From: UBA4363 sp002393965
GTDB taxonomy: Bacteria > Bacteroidota > Bacteroidia > Bacteroidales > Paludibacteraceae
Assembly: GCA_946542925.1 (NCBI GenBank)
Contig: CAMNLA010000026.1
Coordinates: forward strand, 1 to 55,051
Direction: 5' to 3'
DNA length: 55,051 nucleotides
How positions within the stretch are numbered: the stretch's first letter is position 1; each line of letters begins with the position of its first letter. A model generated the notes under the pieces. The model was not told where the DNA came from, did no database searches, and was given only the letters and a program-made list of their open reading frames with translations. Both the position numbers and the translations under genes were made by a program. Positions 50,979 through 55,051 of the stretch are shown piece after piece.

Positions 50979-52343
50979 TTGAAAATAAAGCATATTATAA
51001 TAACTCTATGCTTAATGATCCAATCTTTGTCATCTTTTTCTGGCGAATATCTTAGGATCTCGAAGGATGGTCGGCTTTTGGAAACAGAAAACGGAAAACC
51101 ATTTTTCTGGCAGGGTGAAACTGCCTGGTTAGCTATTCAGAAATTGAGTCAGCCTGATATCGAACTTTATCTGAATAAACGGAAAACCCAGGGGTTTAAT
51201 GTGTTACAGGTGTGTGCTTTGCACGATGTAAATGACGAAGATTTTTATCATAACAAGGCTTTGCGGAATGGTAATTTAGTAATGCCGAGAGTGACGAACG
51301 GTAATGATTTCAAGGCAGGTGATTCGCAGTATGATTACTGGGATCATCTTGTCTATTTGGTGGATGAATGTGCAAAGAGAGAAATGTATGTTGCCATTGT
51401 GCCAGTCTGGGGAAGTGTTTTAAAAAAAATAAAACCGTCACCAGGTACTATCCGGATTTACATGAATCTCTTGTGTCAGAAATTAGAGAAAAAAAAGAAT
51501 GTGATATGGCTTTTAGGTGGTGATATTCAAGGCGAGCTTTACCCTGAACTTTGGGAGGAAATGGTAGGCGCAATTCGTACGCATAATTCGAAGCAACTGA
51601 TCTCATTCCACCCGCGTGGGCGCACTTCATCGGTTACATGGTTTCACGAAAAGGAATGGCTTGCGTTCGATATGTGTCAGAGTGGCCATAAGGACTATGA
51701 ACAGGATCCAGAAGGATACGGAGAAGATAATTGGAAGTATGTGCGGGATGCTCTGGCATGTTCACGACAGAAACCATTCATTGACGGAGAGATTTCCTAC
51801 GAGGATATTCCACATGGATTACATGACACAACTGCAGTACGGTGGACTGGTGCTGATATTCGCCGCTATGCCTATTGGAGTGTTTTTACAGGTTCGAACG
51901 GAATTACATACGGACATAATTCGGTGATGCAGTTCTACGACAAGGAGGATCTGGGGATTTCGTCATATGGTGCACGTGGCTTCTGGCATCAGTGCCTCGA
52001 TTCGGAAGGAGCTAATGATCTGCATTATTTGAAACAATTGATGACAAACCGTTTGTCAGACCGTCAGGATATTAGTGATTATGTCTTAAATCAAGGAGAA
52101 CGATATGAGAGGATAGTGGCGACGAAGGGTGGGGGGTATATCCTGTGTTATACTTTTACCGGAAAACAAATTCAATTACCTGACGTTTTGTTTAAAAATG
52201 GCAAATGGACGGCCAATTGGTTTAATCCACGAAATGGTATAAGAAAGAAAGCCAATCATATAAACATAGACAATGGATATTGTTTTGTGACAGAATGGAA
52301 GGAGACGAATGGTAATGATTGGGTACTTGAAATCGTCTGGTAG
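50979..52343 (+). CDS. GH140-like glycoside hydrolase (DUF4038)
   Basis: A 454-residue secreted enzyme. The start is TTG at 50979, supported by AGGAGA 8 bp upstream and by the signal peptide that begins at it (MKIKHIIITLCLMIQSLSSF). Residues about 25-350 form a (beta/alpha)8-like barrel with GKPFFWQGETAWLA, FNVLQVCALHDVNDED, VIWLLGGDIQGE and PFIDGEISYED; the acidic residues in GGD and DGE suit catalytic Asp/Glu. A C-terminal beta domain follows (TANWFNPRNGIRKK). GH140 includes apiosidases of pectin loci. No SusC/SusD partners are nearby, so this is a stand-alone enzyme. Confidence 0.8.
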   Translation: MKIKHIIITLCLMIQSLSSFSGEYLRISKDGRLLETENGKPFFWQGETAWLAIQKLSQPDIELYLNKRKTQGFNVLQVCALHDVNDEDFYHNKALRNGNLVMPRVTNGNDFKAGDSQYDYWDHLVYLVDECAKREMYVAIVPVWGSVLKKIKPSPGTIRIYMNLLCQKLEKKKNVIWLLGGDIQGELYPELWEEMVGAIRTHNSKQLISFHPRGRTSSVTWFHEKEWLAFDMCQSGHKDYEQDPEGYGEDNWKYVRDALACSRQKPFIDGEISYEDIPHGLHDTTAVRWTGADIRRYAYWSVFTGSNGITYGHNSVMQFYDKEDLGISSYGARGFWHQCLDSEGANDLHYLKQLMTNRLSDRQDISDYVLNQGERYERIVATKGGGYILCYTFTGKQIQLPDVLFKNGKWTANWFNPRNGIRKKANHINIDNGYCFVTEWKETNGNDWVLEIVW

Positions 52344-52439
52344 CATGGGTAAAATATGAATAATCCATCTGTTTTTTTGATTGTATAAAAAGTGTCAAAT
52401 CCGTTTGAGCGATGTCATAGCCCATAAATAAACTTTTTT

Positions 52440-52487
52440 ATATACAGGAAGCGGGTCTAACAGATGTTAGACCCGCTTCCTGTATAT
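52440..52487. repeat. 48-bp perfect palindrome with 2-nt centre
   Basis: Positions 52440-52462 and 52465-52487 are exact reverse complements (23 bp), separated by GA. The GC-rich core (GGAAGCGGGTCTAAC) is unusual for this AT-rich gap. It lies between the convergent glycosidase and lipoprotein genes. There is no T-run on the downstream side for either strand, so it is not a standard intrinsic terminator, although it may still stop transcription. Confidence 0.85.
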
Positions 52488-52505
52488 TCACTCCAAACAA
52501 TACTT

Positions 52506-52652
52506 CTATGTATTCATATCATTGAACAACTCTTTCGATGGCTGATTTATGCCGAATCCGTCATGTTTTTTATACGTTGGTTCTCCTGCTACACACGATG
52601 CTAAAAATATAACGATAGCAGTCGAAATCATAATGATAGATAGTTTTTTCAT
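52506..52652 (-). CDS. 48-residue lipoprotein
   Basis: I set the start at ATG 52652 (MKKLSIIMISTAIVIFLASC), since the longer frame upstream lacks a signal-like start. The hydrophobic stretch ends in lipobox FLASC, giving a mature lipopeptide of about 29 residues (CVAGEPTYKKHDGFGINQPS then KELFNDMNT). No family is recognised. It is the last gene on the minus strand before the palindrome and lies 135 bp after the FeoB-associated protein gene. Confidence 0.65.
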   Translation of the reverse strand: MKKLSIIMISTAIVIFLASCVAGEPTYKKHDGFGINQPSKELFNDMNT

Positions 52653-52787
52653 AGATATTGGATTTTTGTGTTTCTCTTCGTACGAATTTATTTTTACAAA
52701 CTTACAAATAAATTCTTTACATGATTCACAAAAACAAAAAAAATAGAACAGGTCAGAGATGAACTGACTTTCATTCAAGATACTATG

Positions 52788-52934
52788 TTAATGCGAGCAT
52801 CGACGATTATTTTTCCTGCAGTTTTCACATCCACAACCGCAGTCTGGTCCATTCGATGTGATGGTATGAATAATCCTGTATATTAGATAAATAACTGCAA
52901 GTGTAATAATGAGAAAAAGAATGATATTCTGCAT
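52788..52934 (-). CDS. FeoB-associated Cys-rich membrane protein
   Basis: ATG 52934 begins a 48-residue protein: one membrane helix (ILFLIITLAVIYLIYRIIH) followed by a Cys-rich tail (PDCGCGCENCRKNNRRC). This matches the small proteins annotated as FeoB-associated Cys-rich membrane proteins, and it lies 11 bp after feoB in the same direction. The cysteines could ligate iron or sense it during ferrous iron uptake. Confidence 0.85.
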   Translation of the reverse strand: MQNIILFLIITLAVIYLIYRIIHTITSNGPDCGCGCENCRKNNRRCSH

Positions 52935-52945
52935 GTTTGTATTAT

Positions 52946-55051
52946 TTAAACGAACTGATTGCCAATTTGATAGACAGCAAAGGTAATGACCCATGCCAAT
53001 ACGATCGTGTACAGAGCTGACCCCAGCGCCCATTTCCATGAGGATTCCCTCGCAATCGTTACCACCGTTGCTATACAAGGCATATATATCAGAGCAAAAA
53101 GCATGAAACAGAAGGCCACAAGAGGCGTAAATACCTTTTGCCCGATTTTTGTACCAGAGGAATATGTCTGCTTCTGCAAGGCACTACACAATGCGGAAGA
53201 TTCCTCGTCTGCTTCCCTGTCGGCTTGATAAAGAACTCCCATGGTCGAGACGACGATTTCTTTGGCGGCAGCACCAGTGAAGAGTGAGACCCCCATTTTC
53301 CAATCGAATCCGAGTGGTTCTATTACTGGTTCGATGACGTGTCCGATACGGCCGATATAGGAATTGCTTTGGTGTTCCGCTTCTTTGGCTAGTTCAAGCT
53401 GTTCAACAACAAGGTTGTCCCCTTTTCTTTCTGCTTCCTCTATCAGCGTTTCATAGTCTTTGGTGTAGTTTTCCTCACGAGGGAAATATCCTAAGGCCCA
53501 CACAATAATAGAGGCACCTAGAATGACGGTTCCCATTTTTTTGAGGTACTGTCCTCCCTTTTCCCACATGTGCATGAACGTACTCTTGGCTGTTGGAATA
53601 CGATAGGGTGGGAGTTCCATTACAAATGGCACTTCTTTTTTCTTAAATCTCGTATGGTTTAGAACTAATGCCGTGAGAATAGCTACAATAATTCCAATTA
53701 GGTACATACCCATCAATACCAAAGCCTGGTTTTTTTCGAAAAAGGCAGATACAAGCAGTATATAGATTGGAAGTCTGGCAGAACATGACATAAACGGGGT
53801 GATGAACATCGTCAGCAATCGGTCTGTACGATTGTCTAAAGTTCGTGTAGCCATGATGGCAGGAACGTTGCATCCGAATCCCATTACCAGTGGGATAAAT
53901 GATTTTCCGTGCAGTCCTATTCGATGCATGAGTTTGTCCATGATGAAAGCGGCACGCGCCATATATCCGGTATCTTCCATGAGCGAGATACAAAAAAACA
54001 GAATAAGAATATTGGGAAGAAAAACAATCACTCCTCCCACGCCATTGATTACTCCCTGTATCAGCAGATCTTTCAGTGGACCATCAGCCATGTTTTCCGC
54101 TACGATGTCTCCGAACCACCCGATTCCGGCAGCAATCCAGTCCATCGGATATTGACCGATAGAGAATGTCGCTTCGAATATCAGGAACAGAAAAGCAAAG
54201 AAAATCACTAGTCCCCATACCTTGTGCGTTAGCACATCATCCAGGTCTTTTGTCCTTTTGTGTTGAACCTTCGTATAATGTAGCGTCTCCTTTAATGCTC
54301 CGTCAATGAAACCGTATTTGGCATCTGTGATGATGGTTTCCGAACGTTCTGAATACTCCTGCTCCAACCGCTCTATTTCGTCGGATGCAGTCTGTTTGAT
54401 TTCTTCGAAATTTTCATATCGATTCAAATGGTTCTGAACGTTTTTATCCCCTTCCAATAGCTTGATAGCCAAATATCTGGAAGAAAAACGGTCTGCTACG
54501 GATGCATTCTTCCAGAGTACGTTTTGGATGGTCCGGATACTTCCTTCGATCTCTTGACCGTAATTGATGTGGATGTGACGCACCGTAGGATCTGCGTCCT
54601 CATAAACCTCTACTATCTTGTCCTGCAGTTCTGACAATCCCATTCCTTTCGAAGCCACTGTAGGAATCATTGGGATTCCAATCATCTTTCCCAAACTGTT
54701 GTAGTCGAAGTCTATGCCCTTTTCTTCCAGTTCGTCATACATGTTCAGTGCGATCACCACTTTGATGTCCATGTCGATAAGTTGCGTGGTAAGGAATAGG
54801 TTTCGTTCCAGATTTGAGGCATCAATGACGTTAATGACGATGTCTGGTTTGTCGTTGAATATATGATTGCGAACGAAAAGCTCCTCTGGAGAGTATTCGG
54901 TGATGGAGTAAGTGCCGGGAAGGTCGGTGATGTTCAGATGATAACCCTTCCAATCGGTGGACGCTTTCTTGGCATCTACTGTTACTCCAGAATAATTTCC
55001 GACGTGTTCGTGTGAATGGGAGAGGATATTGAATAGGGTCGTCTTTCCGCT
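52946..55051 (-). CDS. feoB: Ferrous iron transporter FeoB (5' end outside window)
   Basis: The frame is open from the window's right edge to the stop at 52946 (701 codons visible). The first residues are SGKTTLFNILSHSHEHVGNY, i.e. inside the P-loop, so only the start of the G domain (and any FeoA fusion) is missing. ITDLPGTYSI is G3, VIDASNLERNL and LNMYDE follow (G4 region). The membrane part has paired Gate motifs (GFGCNVPAIMATRTL) and about eight or nine helices, ending in ALYTIVLAWVITFAVYQIG. FeoB imports Fe2+ across the inner membrane. The small Cys-rich gene follows by 11 bp. Confidence 0.96.
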   Translation of the reverse strand, partial: SGKTTLFNILSHSHEHVGNYSGVTVDAKKASTDWKGYHLNITDLPGTYSITEYSPEELFVRNHIFNDKPDIVINVIDASNLERNLFLTTQLIDMDIKVVIALNMYDELEEKGIDFDYNSLGKMIGIPMIPTVASKGMGLSELQDKIVEVYEDADPTVRHIHINYGQEIEGSIRTIQNVLWKNASVADRFSSRYLAIKLLEGDKNVQNHLNRYENFEEIKQTASDEIERLEQEYSERSETIITDAKYGFIDGALKETLHYTKVQHKRTKDLDDVLTHKVWGLVIFFAFLFLIFEATFSIGQYPMDWIAAGIGWFGDIVAENMADGPLKDLLIQGVINGVGGVIVFLPNILILFFCISLMEDTGYMARAAFIMDKLMHRIGLHGKSFIPLVMGFGCNVPAIMATRTLDNRTDRLLTMFITPFMSCSARLPIYILLVSAFFEKNQALVLMGMYLIGIIVAILTALVLNHTRFKKKEVPFVMELPPYRIPTAKSTFMHMWEKGGQYLKKMGTVILGASIIVWALGYFPREENYTKDYETLIEEAERKGDNLVVEQLELAKEAEHQSNSYIGRIGHVIEPVIEPLGFDWKMGVSLFTGAAAKEIVVSTMGVLYQADREADEESSALCSALQKQTYSSGTKIGQKVFTPLVAFCFMLFALIYMPCIATVVTIARESSWKWALGSALYTIVLAWVITFAVYQIGNQFV

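Overview
The window is a bacterial chromosome segment from the order Bacteroidales (phylum Bacteroidota). The evidence is a complete MoxR/DUF58/BatABCDE operon, lineage families such as DUF4295 after rpmG, DUF4199 and DUF3127, and repeated promoter matches to the Bacteroidota primary-sigma pattern TTTG-N19/20-TAnnTTTG (for example 974-1004, 28758-28728 on the minus strand, and 2077-2047 on the minus strand). Family and genus cannot be fixed by reading alone. Almost all of the window is housekeeping sequence; the accessory-looking parts are the left edge (an AbiE-like toxin/antitoxin pair) and several repeats.

Layout. 1-905: AbiE-type toxin start and antitoxin on the minus strand, a palindromic operator candidate and a gene remnant. 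1067-6664: ribosomal proteins L28 and L33, a 51-residue DUF4295 protein, ftsY, rimO, a plain HU protein and a 523-residue HU-transmembrane-LysM protein. A possible antisense small RNA sits at 1971-2046. 7253-15505: the aerotolerance (Bat) operon, followed by ligA, a DUF6913-like protein, dapA and clpB. 22068-24759, minus strand: an aromatic/Gly/Ser-rich secreted protein and a FadL-like outer membrane protein. 24925-26808: prmA, nadD and a DUF3127 protein with an SSB-like tail. 26936-34123: a phosphohexomutase, a sugar nucleotidyltransferase, galE, an ABC-F ATPase and asnA. 34373-34724: 32 exact-length copies of an 11-bp unit, next to tRNA-Arg(CCG) and tRNA-Thr(CGT). 35372-43978: a beta-helix lipoprotein, an endonuclease/exonuclease/phosphatase-fold enzyme, two GT2 glycosyltransferases, DUF4199, a small anchored protein, folB and mutS. 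43993-50759, minus strand: a fused carA-carB gene, glmS and a small secreted protein. 50979-52343: a GH140/DUF4038-type glycosidase. 52506-55051, minus strand: feoB (5' end outside the window), a 48-residue Cys-rich FeoB partner and a 48-residue lipoprotein.

How the genes work together. The Bat operon is a coherent envelope module: a MoxR AAA+ ATPase, three von Willebrand/DUF58 proteins, TPR proteins BatC and BatE, and the large BatD. Phosphohexomutase, nucleotidyltransferase, GalE, GlmS and the GT2 enzymes supply or use activated sugars for the envelope. Fused CPSase and GlmS are both glutamine-dependent enzymes in a probable two-gene operon. FeoB and its Cys-rich partner import ferrous iron.

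Most worth following up: the HU-TM-LysM protein, which could link nucleoid to cell wall; the 11-bp array with exactly two binary positions per unit; the eukaryote-like fused CPSase; the candidate small RNA; and a purine-rich tract that appears both between genes and as an in-frame insertion in rimO. Base composition becomes visibly more AT-rich after about 39 kb.
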